Shown: in pieces, positions 9,829-22,027 of the stretch | How positions within the stretch are numbered: the first letter of the stretch is position 1 | Layout of the letters: every line of letters begins with the position of its first letter | Assembly (NCBI GenBank): GCA_029204225.1 | Contig: CM055094.1 | Coordinates: 20,813,407 to 20,877,406 of the forward strand | From: Diphasiastrum complanatum | Lineage: Eukaryota; Streptophyta; Lycopodiopsida; Lycopodiales; Lycopodiaceae | DNA: 64,000 bases | Direction: 5' to 3' | Notes under the pieces: model-generated | Seen by the model: the letters and a program-made list of their open reading frames with translations, nothing else | Databases searched by the model: none | Told to the model about the DNA's origin: nothing | Position numbers and translations under genes: made by a program

Positions 9829-11531
9829 CTGTCTAAATATCATCTCCATATTGATCTTCCCACAGAATATGCTCCACTGTCGAGAAAAAATCTGATAGGA
9901 TCCACCTTACCAGCTCACCAAAGGACAAAAGACAGGAAACATTGTGATCTATGGGTTGATGGAAGTTTGTATCCAATCGATCCAAGCTCAATGCAACATC
10001 CAAATTTTAGATCGGTCACACAACTCATACTGTTTTTGTGTGAAGGACACAATAGTCTATTGGGTTATTGTGAAAGATTGAAATGTTATGGCATTAGTTA
10101 TTCAATGAAAAAAATCCACTGTTTGGAAAATATGTTGAATGGTTTGCTTACTGACTACCGAGAAAAATAAACTTTTTTTTGCAAACAAAAGAAGAAAATG
10201 AAATCTTGAAGATAGATAATTCTCGTTTGCAAGATATTATACTAAACCTCAACCAAGAAACTGACAATATGAAACTAATTGTACAAACATTGTGTACCTC
10301 ATATTGTCAAATAAATGTAGAAGTAAATACATTACGGAAGAAAATACTGAACAATAAGCGAAAAAGAGTTATTTTATAAAGTATTGACGAGCTCTCAACA
10401 AGTGGGGGTCAACAGAAAAAAAGAATATATGCTTTCAAGTAGAATTATGTTTTAAACTATTCATGTGTTTTGTTTCATCTAGCACATCAATGGTTGTGAA
10501 TTGTTTTTTTCTAAATCTTATTTTTATTTTGCGGAGCAGCTTTAGTCACCAATGAAAGTCCGAAAGACAAGGACATGATTGGAAAGTCTTTGAGTGCAGT
10601 ACTTACAGCCAATTCAACGACGAGTCTACTTGCAAATCAACGATATTCTCGAATCAAGCCCAAGATTGCAGAGGCCCTTATGGGCGAAGTCGGCAAGATC
10701 ATTGACCGAAAATTGATACAAGGAGCATGTGATTATTCTGGTATTAGCAGGGATGCATATGACACAATGTTTAAGATTATCAAAGAGGCATTTGGACAAG
10801 TACATATAAAACAAGTTCCTATTCCTCGGCCCTTTCAAATCAAATTAGAGAGGGATGTCTTAAACATGGGTATGCAAAACATCATTGGTATTCCTTACCA
10901 TATCAATGAAATTTATAACTCAAAACATGGCACTTTGTCATATGATTCTACCAACAATATGTTTGTAAATCTGAATCATTTATAGAGATTTATTGTAAAG
11001 TTTTATGGAATCACAAATGAAATTGTTGAAAAATGATATTAGTTCTCCAAGTTAGATGAATCAGAAGAAATAAAGGGACAAAAGCTGGTAAGGGTTAGTG
11101 TTACACTTATGAATGGAACATTAAGCAATACGATAAACTCGGAGAGTCTTAATTTCAGTGTGCAGTCCGAAAATAATATTTGATGGTTGGCAGCTTTCCA
11201 GGTTTAACTCTATTCTATTGAGTACTAGCAACTAATTCATTTCGAGAATTAATGGTTTTGTGTTTTAAGCTAATATTGTTTTGTTATTATAGGTCTGAGT
11301 TCAATTCTCTTAAAATAGTTCATGATTTTGTGTTTCAAACAGGTTTTAAAGAAGAGCATGAAATTCTATTTTAGATTTTTAGTAAAACAGATATCCAGAG
11401 ATAATTAAGAATCATATGAGCGACACACCACTCAATGTTCCTAGAATAGGTGATTTTAAGGTGGAATGGTATTTGGTTCACACACCAAGAGCTACAGGGA
11501 GTGAAAATCCAAAACTTAGCGAAATGTTTTG
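9829..11531 (+). pseudogene. Gene BE, left-arm copy (unknown, multi-segment)
   Basis: Four coding segments occur in the same order as on the minus strand at 45372-43667. B is 9829-10170 (YPIDPSSMQHPNFRSVTQL). C is 10172-10437 (KEENEILKIDNSRLQDI, coiled-coil-like). D is about 10537-11201 (MIGKSLSAVLTAN, then VTLMNGTLSN). E is 11293-11531 (EFNSLKIVHDFVFQTGF, ending NPKLSEMF). The start codon of B is CTG here but ATG in the right arm. C has a TAA, and E has two stops. Gaps C-D (about 10439-10536) and D-E (11202-11292, with TTCCAG/GT and TTATTATAG) look intron-like, but joining them as drawn does not keep phase, so boundaries are uncertain. No known family recognised. Confidence 0.45.
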
Positions 11532-11539
11532 ACTGATCA

Positions 11540-11999
11540 AACACCATTTATATAGCTACAACCAATAAAACCCAAGCCGTACACTCGTCGATCCAACAGC
11601 GGATCAGATCTATGCCGCGTAATACAACCGTCCACATGTGTGAGACCACACGTGCTACAATACAGGTCAATCTGCCATTCGGCCACGTGCCCACACGTGC
11701 AAGCTAACACGTGCCAGAACACACGTCACCAAACCATTCGACCACATGGCCACATGTGCAAGTTTCACACATGTGGATATAGAAGTGTGGTCCCACACGT
11801 CCGTTACTGATTGGGCCACGTGACCACACATGCGAGCCGATACGTGCAAGAACACGTCGATGATCCATTCGACCACGTGCCCCCACATGGGATCCCACAC
11901 GTGTTGATCTAGACGTGCAGTTTCACACATGCGTATACAAGCGTGTGGTTCCACGCATCAGCTACTGACTGGGCCACGTGTCGTTGGGATTCACACGTG
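11540..11999 (+). promoter_or_regulatory. G-box array, copy 2, upstream of H3-like frame
   Basis: Many CACGTG/ACGTG cores lie in imperfect repeats of about 130 bp. A TATA box reading right follows at 12015. On the other edge ATTTATATA at 11546-11554 is a TATA box reading left, behind an ATTGG word. The layout fits a bidirectional promoter (inference). Confidence 0.6.
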
Positions 12000-12014
12000 C
12001 CAACTTTTTTCTCC

Positions 12015-12022
12015 TATATAAG
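12015..12022 (+). promoter_or_regulatory. TATA box (TATATAAG) for H3-like unit, copy 1
   Basis: CTCCTATATAAGTCCATTCC lies just after the G-box array and about 320 bp ahead of the H3-like frame. The same box is at 22398-22405. Confidence 0.6.
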
Positions 12023-12059
12023 TCCATTCCGAGGGATTGTATAGGTTTTCGTGTAATTT

Positions 12060-12340
12060 GCTGTCATGTTTGATTGCTTCCATATGACCTGCATTCGTGA
12101 TATCGCCATCATGCGAGCGACCTCGTCCCCAGGCCTATTCCTTACACCCTCTCACGTCGTAGCGATATCAGCTTGACTTTCCCAGTATCGCCATCATGCA
12201 AGCCCCTGCCTCTCTCCACCTGTCTCTGCCACTCTCTCGCGTTGTAGCGATATCACCCTTAGAATTCTCAGTGTCGCCATTACGCGAGATAATTTAGCTC
12301 TCTCTTCTGCTGTATCTTTGTCCTCACGTGGTATAGATGG
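12060..12340 (+). repeat. Stem-loop leader of H3-like unit, copy 1
   Basis: Three imperfect units of about 85 bp alternate GATATCGCCATCATGCGAG-type and CTCGCGT...GCGATATC-type words, which are inverted complements and could pair in RNA or DNA. The intact counterpart is 22430-22730. Confidence 0.55.
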
Positions 12341-12712
12341 GCTCGGACGAAGCAAACCGCTAGGCTTACCCATTTTTTTCAACCATCCCGTCCCCAGACA
12401 TTTGAACCCATACGTCTGCAAAGACGCGAAAGACCTCGCCGTCCATGGTTGAGGGGCATCAGGGCCTTGCAAAGGTATACCAAACTTGTGATCTTGAAAG
12501 CAGCCTTGTACCGGGCTGTGAGGGAGGTTACACAAGATATGACCACGCATCTGCCCTGTGCAGTGAGGTGGAATATCGCTACATTGGAGGCCCTCCATAT
12601 TGCATACGAGGACTTCCAGACAAAATTGTTTGAGGATTCGATGTTGTGTTCCATTCATGGCAAGAGGGTGACACTGATGCCCAAGGACATGCTTCTTGTC
12701 ATGATGTTTTGA
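12341..12712 (+). pseudogene. Histone H3/CENH3-like frame, copy 1 (start lost)
   Basis: The frame stays open for 123 codons from ARTKQTAR to a TGA at 12710, and aligns without gaps to residues 2-124 of the frame at 22731. The ATG is missing: a 12-bp gap relative to the other copy (GGTATAGAT then GGGCTCGG) removes it. The final TGA replaces CGA. Kept H3-fold landmarks include AVRWNIATLEAL and FEDSMLCSIHGKRVTLMPKD. By hand I count about 21 non-synonymous and 8 synonymous codon differences from the other copy, close to the ratio expected without selection. Confidence 0.65.
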
Positions 12713-13696
<984 letters not shown>

Positions 13697-13814
13697 TCAC
13701 ACATGAACTACTTCCCTGTAGTATGGCCTAGAAAAAAATATCTGATGGAGATAAGAAGGGTCCCAAGCAAATTTCAAATGAGAATCTTACAAAGAAAGTA
13801 TGGAAACCACAATT

Positions 13815-13920
13815 GGCGAGGGATCCCAAAGAATCGAACTTGAGTGTACAAGCCCAACAAAAGCGCATACAACAACTCACCACACATGGGAAGATCGTTA
13901 AATTTGAATTTGAAAAAAAA
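13815..13920 (-). repeat. tRNA-like SINE-type insert, copy in left arm
   Basis: On the minus strand it resembles the unit at 15345-15450, with a TGGTGAGTTG-type A box and AGTTCGATTCT B box (AGAATCGAACT on plus). Copies at 29880-29995 and 41920-42020 are the same insertion in duplicated modules. Confidence 0.4.
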
Positions 13921-13959
13921 TCATTTCAATGTTTGTAGATTGATGTTTAACAAAATCAT

Positions 13960-14715
13960 ATATATTATAATCTTCACACGTGTGGCATCAAGATCTACAA
14001 GAATATCAACATTCTACTAATAGAAAACCAAGATAGAGAAAGTCACATTAGATGGACATAAGAGATTAAGTCTCCACAAAGAAAGAAACTTTGATGATTA
14101 TTTCTCCACTTAGGTACAACTATTTTATAGCTTCCAAAATGTCATTTGGCCACTTGCCCCAAACTTGACCTAATTTGGAAACTTCTAGATACTTTATCAA
14201 AAACCTAGAAAATCTAGTCTAGATGCAATGTACCAAAATTAGCCAATTAGAATGGGTCCAAACTCGACCTCATCCACTGATCTACTTGCCAGAGGTAGTT
14301 AAACCACTATTTAGGCCCTTATTAACAAATATGAAACTAACTCGAAGTTGAGATTCATTTTGGCCTCCAAAATTGCCAAATGAAAAACGAAACTAGTTGA
14401 CAATTTTTCACACCATGTCCTCTAGACATTTCCGTTGATGAATACAATTTATAAGTTTTTGAAAACAATTACCAAAATTTAGCCAATTAGAATGGGTCCA
14501 AACTCGACCTCGTCCACTTATCTACTTGCCAGAGGTAGTTAAACCACTATTTAGGCCCTTATTAACAAATATGGAACTAACTCGAAGTTGAGATTCATTT
14601 TGGCCTCCAAAATTGCCAAATAAAAAACCAAACTAGTTGACAATTTTTCACACCATGTCCTCTAGACATCTCCATTGATGAATACAATTTATAAGTTTTT
14701 CAAAGCAATTCCGAA
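13960..14715 (-). repeat. Copia-LTR-like DNA with a 240-bp tandem duplication
   Basis: Minus-strand reading begins TGTGAAAAATTGTCAACTAG, close to the copia A LTR start, and contains TATA-like and CACACGTGTG words in LTR order. The terminal 240 bp is duplicated in tandem (ends at 14412 and 14652). The same duplication is seen at 30477/30717 and 41181/41422, so it predates module copying. No internal retroelement genes remain. Confidence 0.5.
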
Positions 14716-15344
14716 TGCAATCAGGGTCATGTTTTAGCTCGGTGCTCTCTCTTTCACATTACAAAAGTTTTTAAAATACATCGTTCTAGGATTCGAGAAT
14801 GGATTTTGGAATGAATTATATTTCATTGAAGTTTGAACGAGCTTGGAAATTTGAAGATTAAATGAAGCTGTAATCTAGGATTTTCAAAACTCAAAGTTGT
14901 TCATGCAAATTAAGTCATTTTTTTTAATATATTAAAATGTTGTAATCTAGGGTTTCCAAAAACAGATTGAAAATTTGTTTAAAAAAATGCTTATTCCTTG
15001 TTACACGACTAAATAACATATAGTTAAAAAGCATATAATGAATCTATGCTATGTTCCAAACATATGCAAGTTACATTGCATTCATTCACACTTCACAAAT
15101 CATTGGAATTCGAATTTGAACGAAATCATTGAAATGAGTAGATCAATGTTTAAATGAAGCGATAAATATTATAATCTTCCCATTTAATTCAATTATATAT
15201 ATATATATTATTGGTGCATTAATAGGATAAAAACTCGTTATTATTATTTTCTTTGTTTCTATTGATTCAAGCAAGCACAGCTCATCTAGATGATGACCAC
15301 AATGCCTCTAAGGAGAAATAGTTTTTCATTTTTTTTTAATTTTG
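14716..15344. other. AT-rich spacer, no gene
   Basis: Nothing supportable is seen apart from homology to 30781-31045 and 40501-41140. Confidence 0.5.
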
Positions 15345-15450
15345 ATTTTTCTTCAAATTCAAATTTAATGATCTTCCCATGTGTGGTGAGTTGGTGTCTG
15401 CACTTGAGTTGGGCTTGTACACTCAAGTTCGATTCTTTGCAATCCCCCCA
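15345..15450 (+). repeat. tRNA-derived SINE-like element
   Basis: TGGTGAGTTGG at 15384-15394 fits an RNA polymerase III A box and AGTTCGATTCT at 15426-15436 fits a B box. Their spacing of 42 nt is that of a tRNA. No cloverleaf or intact acceptor stem is evident, so it is tRNA-like rather than a tRNA gene. A conserved antisense peptide (KESNLSVQAQ) across copies is a by-product. Confidence 0.45.
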
Positions 15451-16605
15451 AATTAATATAACCAGTAACATTATTCTCAAAGCCTGTACTATGAGCTAAA
15501 AACAACACCTGGAGAGTAAGAGCTAGGAATATGTCAAACACTTTTACACCTAGTATTTGGCAAGATCGGATTCTTTGCGATAACCCCCCCCCCCCCCCCA
15601 AATTCTTAATATAACTTCTCAAATCATCTAGTATGAGCTAAAAACAACACTTGGTAAGTCTTAAGACTTGGAGAGTAAAGAGTTATGCATTTGTCAAATA
15701 CTTTTACACCTAGCATTTGGCAAGTTAGACACAATGGTAGTAATTATAAGAATGAGTTAGACAAGCTTGTGAAGCCATCTAGAGGTGATTTGTTGTTTAG
15801 TTGCCTAGCTACATATCAAGCTACCCCAAGTTACCAAACAATCTACTATTATTTTGAGTGACAACCATGAAGCTATCATGATTTGAAATGACATCAATAT
15901 ATTAAGCTACTCCCAAGCTGACCCTTTCCCAGGAAGCTTCTCTCTTGAAACTATAGAAAAAAGCTCTTATTCAAAGGAACAATCAAGGGTCGAGTACTTA
16001 CCATACGAGATGAAGACCAACAAGTAGGGCAAGGAAAGAAGATGTACGACTTACTTTGCTATGTGCTTGGAGGTATGCTGAGCATGCTTGGAATATGAAG
16101 AACATGTGTTTTCCAAAAATATTAGTAGTCTCACAAAAAGTCTTGGAGTAACATTAGAATTTGGAAGTGGTGCACCTACTTGGATGGATGATCACTAATA
16201 AACAATTTCTGTCTAGTCCTTTTGCCGTGATATGTTCCCTCTTGTCGATATGATATTTTCATTGTGTGTCTAAATATTTTTTGAACAGAATATGTGTAAC
16301 CTAATTATTGTTGATTTTGATTTAATGAGCATTCAATGTTCATTTAATACATTAAATCAAATATCAACGATGAGAACATATATATATATACACAACGAGA
16401 AGAAGGTATATCTAGATCATAGATTATGAACTAAAGTGGACATTTCAAAAGCAGTGGAGAGATAGATTAGCAGTTGAGTGCCATATACATTGGCCCTAGA
16501 TGACTGTAATGGTCAATCTTAAAAGCTCCAATTAACAAATGTTGATGTTTTCAATGTACTCAATTCAAAAAATTGCGCCTGAAGGATTTTCTTCACAACA
16601 TTTGT
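15451..16605. other. Spacer with poly-C tract, no gene
   Basis: Contains a poly-C run at about 15583-15599 (poly-G with interruptions in the right arm near 40220-40245) and AT-rich DNA. No supportable coding sequence. Confidence 0.5.
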
Positions 16606-18165
16606 TCAGGAATAGTGGGCATCATGCTTATGATATTGCTCGCGCAGCCACTTGGAGCAGGTTCGAGTCAGCATTTGTCTTCGACCAGCAAATGCTTTTG
16701 ATCTCTGGGTGTAAGCCTTATCAGCATTGATGATAAAGCCTGAAGTGCACATCTCTTCGAAGATTTGTATGGAGTCTGCAGGAAAGTATTGTATCCGTAA
16801 ATAGATCCTGGTATGCTCCATGTGAAGCGCCGGTTTGTTGGGATTGATGAAAAATTGTGGATCCTGCTCAAACCTTCGGCCCATGACAGTCATCAAAAAC
16901 TGGCAAAACTTGTGTTGTGGCTTGATTGTAGGATCGTCAGAATCGGAAGTTAATTTGCAAAAATTCTTGATGGATGTATGACATTCCTTCTGAGAAGAGA
17001 ACGAGCCATCTATTATCGCAAAGTTGCAAGGATATGCTGATATGTTGTCTTCCGATCTCCATGCTAGCGCTCGTCTTCTACGAAAACTTGGGTCGAAAGA
17101 AGGATCATTCTGAATTTGCTTTGGTGATTGATCAAGCATTTCATAGACGTACGTATCTTTGAGGAATGGAGCTCTCCAACCGGTCGACGCAATTAAATCT
17201 AGCTGAGGAAAGCTCCCGATCGAATTAGATGCCGTCGTTGGAACTGACTTGTCCCCGTCTTTTCGTCCTATCAGAGTCGAATTACTGGCATGCTTATGAT
17301 TTTGCTCACGTAGCCAGTTGAAGCAGTTTCGAGTCAGTATTTGTCTTCGACCAGTAAATGCTTTTGATCTTTGGGTGTACATGTAACCCTCATCAGCATT
17401 GATGATAAATCCTGAAGTGCACATCTCTTCGAAGATATGTATGGAGTCTGCAGGAAAGTATTGAATCCGTAAATAGATTCTGGTATCATCCACGTGAAGG
17501 ACCGCTTTGCTGGGATTGATGGAAAATTGTGGATCTTGCTCAAACCTTTGGCCCATGACAGTCATCAGAAACTGGCAGAACTTGTGTTGTAGCTGGATTG
17601 TAGGATCGCGAGAATCGGAACTCAGTTCCTAGAAATTATTGATTGATGTAAGACATTCCTTCTGAGAAGAGAACAAGCCATCTATTATCGCAAAGTTGCA
17701 AGGATATGCTGATATGTTGTCTTCCGATCTCCATGCTCGTCTTCTATGAAATCTTGGGTCGAAAGAAGGATCATTCTGGACTTGCTTTGGTGCTTGCTCA
17801 AGCCTTTCATTCACGTGCGTATCTTTGAGGACTGGAGCTCTCCAACCGGTAGACGCCATTAATTCTTGCTAAGAAGAGCTCCCGATCAAATTAGATGTCG
17901 TCGTTGGAACTGACTTGTCCGCGTCTTTGCGTCCTACCAGAATCGAATTACTGATATCATGTGCCTCCAAATCTCTTCCGCATATAGATTTCGTAGTTTC
18001 TGATTTTTTGGCATACGGATTTTCTCAGCCGCCGATACTATGTTCATTTCTAGGTCCTGGTCCATCTTCCTAAGCCGATGTTGGAGATCAACAATCCTTT
18101 TCTGAGACTCTTCAGCCTCTTGTAAATGACGAAAATAAGAGGCAAAATCAGAAGGACAGAGAACA
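16606..18165 (-). pseudogene. Gene M, left-arm copy (unknown, two tandem units)
   Basis: On the minus strand a short coiled-coil-like exon (EAEESQKRIVDLQHRLRKM, about 18130-18020) follows a plausible 3' splice site (TCATTTACAG) downstream of the CT tract. Two homologous units of about 220 residues follow. Unit 1 is about 17940-17290 and unit 2 about 17285-16606. Shared motifs are GWRAPFLKDTYV, QNDPSFDPSFRRRRA, EDNISAYPCNFAIIDGSFSS, HKFCQFLMTVMGRRFEQDPQ and YLRIQYFPADSI. A 319-codon frame (17565-16606) spans the end of unit 1 and all of unit 2. A TAG near 17632, where unit 2 has TGC, breaks unit 1 and is shared by the right arm. No known family recognised. Confidence 0.5.
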
Positions 18166-18171
18166 TCGATA

Positions 18172-18175
<4 letters not shown>

Positions 18176-18243
<68 letters not shown>
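18176..18243. repeat. (GA)n microsatellite, locus 2 left arm
   Basis: About 67 bp here against about 161 bp at 31228-31388 and 163 bp at 37488-37650. Confidence 0.95.
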
Positions 18244-18248
<5 letters not shown>

Positions 18249-18407
18249 ATAGAGAGATTCCATGCATTGCATTCTATTTGTACTATTTCGGGTTAGACGT
18301 TGAGGCATTGTAGTCATATGTATAGAGCATCCCATCCTTCAAGGAGAACTTGTGACCATTCTCTAGGTGACTTGAATAAGCCCGCCCTCCATTCATTTCA
18401 AAGTCAA

Positions 18408-18493
18408 ACCCAACGAGGTTGGCTCAACTGGTTAGCTTGGCATCCAAAGTTTCTTTGGTCCCAGGTTCGAGCCTCCCCTTGGAAACCAAGAAG
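18408..18493 (+). mobile_element. tRNA-derived SINE with 14-bp target duplication
   Basis: An 86-bp insert carries TGGCTCAACTGG (A box, 18420-18431) and GGTTCGAGCC (B box, 18464-18473), 44 nt apart. It is flanked by the exact direct repeat CATTTCAAAGTCAA at 18394-18407 and 18494-18507. The homologous sites near 31530 and 37340 (reverse) have a single copy of that word and no insert, so they are empty sites. The 3' end is short and A/G-rich (AAACCAAGAAG). A truncated SINE is the best reading; a tRNA pseudogene is the alternative. Confidence 0.7.
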
Positions 18494-18507
18494 CATTTCA
18501 AAGTCAA

Positions 18508-19619
18508 GAATAATCCATGCCCCTTTCACACTCATAGCCATCTATACTATACAAACCCCCCCCCCTTACAACAATCAAATTTTACTTGTCCAAGAATAGA
18601 ACAAAGATAAGCATGAGAAAAGGTCACAATTGTATCACATTTTAGTTGCCCAAGACAAAGGTAGTGCAAGAGAAATTAAGGCAACAAGAAAGGTTTGTTT
18701 GAAGGGAGCTCTTCATGTCGCATAAGCACGAAGAGATGTGATGAAATCAAAGGTGAAAGTAGATTAATATTGATGTGTGATGTCCCTTTGTGTGAATATT
18801 TTCTGGATCCAAACATCTAGTGTGTGGCTGTTAGGCTAGAGATAGCATGATATATTAATCTCAACATCCATTGGAGCAAGCCTCCGATCCACTTGAACAC
18901 AAAACTTACAAGACTATCTGCTTCATGATGTAAATGTGAATCCAACTTATCAACTATTACAGAAAATTTCAGCACAAAAGGGGCCTTTCAAAAACATACC
19001 TTTTATTTTTTTTCTCAATAGTTTCTTCCACATAGTCTAATCAAAACACTCAAATTTGAAATCTACGTAATGTAGCTCCTTCAAATTGATTTTCTTTTCT
19101 TTTTAAAACAATTGTAATTTTGCGTCGGGGCATCCTGAAGATAAGCCATTTTATTTGTAGTATAGTATGCAACTCAGCAAAAAAACAGTGTAACTTTTGA
19201 ACGGCAACTCGGATAGATACGATTACGGTGCCATTAGAAAGCCCTCGACGAGAGCTTTTTCAACCACACCCAACATGACCCAGTTCCAAGCTACGGTGAA
19301 CAAGTTATGGCCAGTAAGGGAGTAGCATTATGGTGCATTTAAGAGTAAAGGCAAATACTTATAAAACTGGTATATGGCAAGTTAGACACAATGATAAATT
19401 CATGAGAATAAGTTAGTGAAGCTCAAAAAGTCATTTGGAGTGAGTTCTTGCCAAGTCCCAATTTGTTACCTTGCTATTTGTGAACTTGCCCCAAGATAAG
19501 GTGACAAACAACTTTTAATATTACGAATGACAACCACGAAGCTATCATAGTTTCAATCAACATCGATATAATTAAACAACAAAAATCATCACATACATGG
19601 GAACATTACATAAAATCAC
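18508..19619. repeat. Spacer block shared by units, no gene
   Basis: Recurs at 31520-32107 and, reversed, at 36251-37370. The part around 18780-18960 is also shared with 6110-6300, 34015-34190 and 63600-63780. No convincing frame. Confidence 0.5.
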
Positions 19620-20563
19620 AATATCACACTTTACTGCCATGCTGCCATGCATGCTTTTTAGGAAATGAAAACAAACTCTGATGGGAGAAGATTTGATGCT
19701 GGCACTTCCTTCTTCAGGCATGGAAATGAAATTCAGAAGCTTTGAAAAGCTATAGCCTCAAAGGATCGATTTTCCATCTTTTAGTGGTGATCTATCATTC
19801 GCTACGACAATGCTTGATTACTCATTCGCATCCTTGGACACCATCTACATACATCCACCACGGATCCGGAGCGCCATCATCATCCATTTTCAAAAACTTA
19901 AAGTTGCCGAGATCTGCTACATTACACAAAAATCGTCACATCTAGCACGAGCCAAATGCTGAGGGGTAGTGCTCCTGGAGCTTGTCAAAACCGCACATTC
20001 AACTCCGATTTGGGTTGAAAGCTCGCTACTACTATGTTACTGCGAAGAAACATCATCGTTTCCACATCCTATCAGAATGACATTGCTCCAAATTTTTACA
20101 CAAATTTCTAGTCTCCATACACTGCCGAGCAATACTCTACATACACTGCTCATAGAGCCGAGCCCCCATACTCTGCATTCACTATGGACCGAGCTGAGCG
20201 TCCATACTCTGCATACAAAGTTGACCGAGACGAGTCCATCAAAAGACGACCGATCCGAAGCCCTCGACAGTCGACCGAGCCGAGACTCCACTTGTCTGTT
20301 ACGAGAGCCGAACCTTCAACAGAGTCCTCAGCCGAGTCCAGAACATGTCTACCACAACATCTTCCAGTTCTGATGACCCAACTCTAGACAAAATTAGACA
20401 TCACGATGGAAAGCCTCGATATCTATGAGATGAACACTTGGTACCAGGAGGCACACCAGTTCCTGAGCCACATAGAGTTCCAACTTCCTCTTTTGATCAG
20501 TGGCTATCAAAGCCCATTTCGATCGCATATTGCTTATAACCACACCGACAGATTTTCTAGTTC
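19620..20563 (-). repeat. R1 module, copy 4 (reverse)
   Basis: Here the 12-residue repeat has three units rather than four. The plus-strand frame stays open at 20184-20387 through DRAERPYSAYKVDRDESIK and EPSTESSAESRTCL, so this copy best preserves the C-terminal part. Confidence 0.65.
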
Positions 20564-21075
20564 ATGTTACCTCCTGACCAAAATTTTGTTTATATTATAC
20601 CTATTTCTGGAGCTGACCTCAATACATTTGGCTTCCCTAGGAGACCAAACACAGTTAGTAGGACTCTCAAAAAAATTGAATCCATAGCATACTTCAAATA
20701 CATAGACCCCTCAGCGGACAAATGGAAAAAAAAGATCGTTACCGTATTGAGATCATAAATGATAAGCCCTTAGCTGCTCCATGTGCCTATCTAACAAGAT
20801 ATACATAGCGCTATAGGTCCAAGATCACGCGTATCCACATGAAACTATTCCACATGATGGCTGATTCTAGACTACACAATGAGAACCTTTATGACTGGGC
20901 CCAGTTTGCTTCCAACTGCCTCCATGACTATATCAAGAACAAGCAAACCTCCACGTTATTAGGCTATCTTCTGATAGATGTTACTTTGCAGCAGTTGAGC
21001 CACTGACCTCGAGTTCGAGACCAGTTGATACTAGTAGATAAAAGCTTGGGAGACTCCCTCAGAACCAGCGATCCA
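20564..21075 (+). pseudogene. ORF-A, copy 3, truncated by copia fragment
   Basis: Starts MLPPDQNFVYIIPISGADLN and decays by frameshift. A later piece corresponding to the middle of ORF-A ends abruptly at AGAACCAG, where copia-derived DNA begins. The same break occurs near 32354 and 34799. Confidence 0.5.
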
Positions 21076-21150
21076 CTATTCTCACCTTGAGTGTGAGGCT
21101 TCTGCTGTTGCTACTGCACTTGATTCTTGCCCTTGGAATAGTCTTTCTTG
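21076..21150 (-). mobile_element. Short copia Gag fragment at unit junction
   Basis: Matches the end of the chimeric copia piece at 32355-33713 (Gln-rich Gag segment on the minus strand). It is then cut and joined to R1 copy 5. Confidence 0.5.
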
Positions 21151-22027
21151 CACTTCCTTCTTCAAGCATGGAAATGGAATTCAGAAGCTTTGAAAAGATA
21201 TAGCTTCAGAGGATCGATTTTCCATCTTTTAGTGGTGATCTATCATTCGCTACGACCGTGCTTGATTACTCCTTCGCATCCTTGGACACCATCTACATAC
21301 ATCCACCACGGATCCAGAGTGCCATCATCATCCATTTTCAAAAACCCTAAGCTGCCGAGATCTGCTACATTACACAAAAATTGTCACATCTAGCACGAGC
21401 CAAATGCTAAGGGGTAGTGCTACTGGAGCTTGTCAAAACCACACATTCAACATGGATTTGGGTTGAAAGCTCTCTACTAGTACGTTACAGCAAAGAAACA
21501 TCATCATTTCCACATCCTATCAGAACGACATTGCTTCAAATTTTTCCACAAATTTTTCCACAAATTTCTATTCTCCATACACTGCCAAGCAATACTCTAC
21601 ATACACTGCTCATAGAGCTGCGCCCCCATACTCTGCAATCACCGTGGACCGAGGCTAGCATACATACTCTACATTCGCTGTGGAACGAGCTCAGCGTCCA
21701 TACTCTGCATACAAAGTTGATTGAGCCGAGTCCATCAAAAGTCGACCGATCCGAAGCCCTCCACAGTCGATTGAGCCGAGACTCCACTTGTTTGTTACCA
21801 GAGCCGAACCTTCAACAGAGTCATCAGCCTAGTCCAGAACATGTTTGCCACAACATCTTCCAGTTCTGATGACCCAACTCAAGACAAAATTGACATCACC
21901 ATGGAAAGCCTCGATATCTCTGAGATGAACATTGGTACCAGGAGGCACACTAGTTCCTGAGCCACATAGAGTTCCAACTTCCTCTTTTCAGTGGCTATCA
22001 GAACCCATTTCGATTGCATATTGCTTA
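21151..22027 (-). repeat. R1 module, copy 5 (reverse)
   Basis: Ends at TGCTTATACACGTG, joined directly to the G-box array, so ORF-A, the ERQ frame and gene BE are missing. The junction equals that at 4703/4704. A small insertion (TTTTTCCACAAAT duplicated near 21540-21560) is particular to this copy. Confidence 0.65.

Noticed and set aside
11202-11292. Firm intron call in gene BE
   Set aside because: Splice-like ends are present in the left arm but the phase does not match and the acceptor AG is lost in the right arm, so only a candidate is reported.
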